Below are positions 5,305 to 5,531 of a stretch of DNA of 5,531 bases, piece by piece; positions within the stretch are counted from its first letter, which is position 1; each line of letters opens with the position of its first letter. Both the position numbers and the translations under genes were made by a program. Source of the stretch: Desulfurococcales archaeon (lineage in GTDB: Archaea > Thermoproteota > Thermoprotei_A > Sulfolobales > Desulfurococcaceae). The stretch spans positions 1 to 5,531 of the forward strand of contig JALWQP010000075.1 of the NCBI GenBank assembly GCA_027083045.1. The letters run 5' to 3'. The notes below the pieces were generated by a model. It was not told the DNA's origin and ran no database searches. It saw only the letters and a program-made list of their open reading frames with translations.

Positions 5305-5531
5305 TTGTGCGATATGATATTCATAGATAAGAACAATACTCTGCTTGGAATGAATGTTTTCGCGAAGAACAGCGACAGGGAGCCGAACGAGGCCCAAGTA
5401 ATAGAATATATCCCGAGGAAGAGGCATGAGGAGCCAATGATCAAGCTGACCTTCGGCGAGTATCCTCAGGCAAGAACCACATACGCCGTTCTAATATCGA
5501 GGCCCTGGTGGACTTATGGTGCAGAAATGGG
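5305..5531 (+). CDS. Peptidase C69 / secernin-like dipeptidase (Ntn hydrolase), N-terminal part (3' end outside window)
   Basis: About 75 residues are present, cut by the right edge. The C69/U34 and secernin families are Ntn hydrolases that use an N-terminal Cys as nucleophile, typically on dipeptides. Seen from the TTG at 5305: Met-Cys-Asp at the very start, then GMNVFAKNSDREPNEAQ (15-31) with the family signature KNSDR and its E..Q partner, and at the cut end ISRPWWTYGAEMG, which matches the family's 'P.W.wGaEMG' segment. Starting at TTG 5305 places the candidate catalytic Cys at position 2, exposed once Met is removed. GGTG at 5294-5297 gives a ribosome site 7 bases upstream. The frame is also open upstream: a TTG at 5281 would add an 8-residue Cys-rich leader, and the ATGs at 5314 or 5350 would lose the Cys. 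The start at 5305 is chosen because of the Cys. Family confidence is high; the substrate is unknown. Confidence 0.8.
   Translation, partial: MCDMIFIDKNNTLLGMNVFAKNSDREPNEAQVIEYIPRKRHEEPMIKLTFGEYPQARTTYAVLISRPWWTYGAEM

Noticed and set aside
5214..5444. Minus-strand open frame of 76 codons at the right end
   Set aside because: It lies opposite the KNSDR signature of the C69-like peptidase and across an intergenic gap, with no motif of its own.

Overview
The window looks like a hyperthermophilic crenarchaeal (Thermoproteota, Desulfurococcales-like) chromosome. Genes are tightly packed, Arg is written mostly as AGG/AGA and Ile often as ATA, starts are often TTG or GTG, intergenic gaps carry A/T-rich TATA-like elements, and the protein families are archaeal. 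The phylum-level reading is inference from these traits; no rRNA or other marker gene is present to fix the genus.

Left part, minus strand: the 5' end of an ornithine cyclodeaminase/mu-crystallin family gene (1-241) runs off the left edge. Upstream of it, on the same strand, are two radical-SAM genes (326-1180 and 1185-2153) separated by only 4 bases. They match the two BioB-like families that together form the archaeal two-protein lipoyl synthase LipS1/LipS2.

Middle, plus strand: divergent from the radical-SAM pair across a 66-bp gap are lplA (2220-2987, or a TTG start at 2232) and lplB (2984-3298). These are the two halves of a split lipoate-protein ligase and overlap by ATGA. The four genes together read as a compact lipoyl-assembly locus: LplA-LplB would load octanoate or lipoate onto a carrier lysine, and the two radical-SAM proteins would insert the two sulfur atoms. 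The lipoylated acceptor (GcvH or an E2 protein) is not in the window.

Right part, plus strand: after a 142-bp A/T-rich gap comes an unrecognised 362-residue protein with two globular regions joined by a Pro/Lys-rich linker (3441-4529). It is followed by a MobA/MocA-like nucleotidyltransferase (4613-5236) and the 5' end of a C69/secernin-like Ntn-hydrolase peptidase (5305-5531) that runs off the right edge. Each of these three has its own possible TATA element. Nothing links them functionally to the lipoyl genes.

No rRNA, tRNA, CRISPR array, insertion sequence or integrase was seen.
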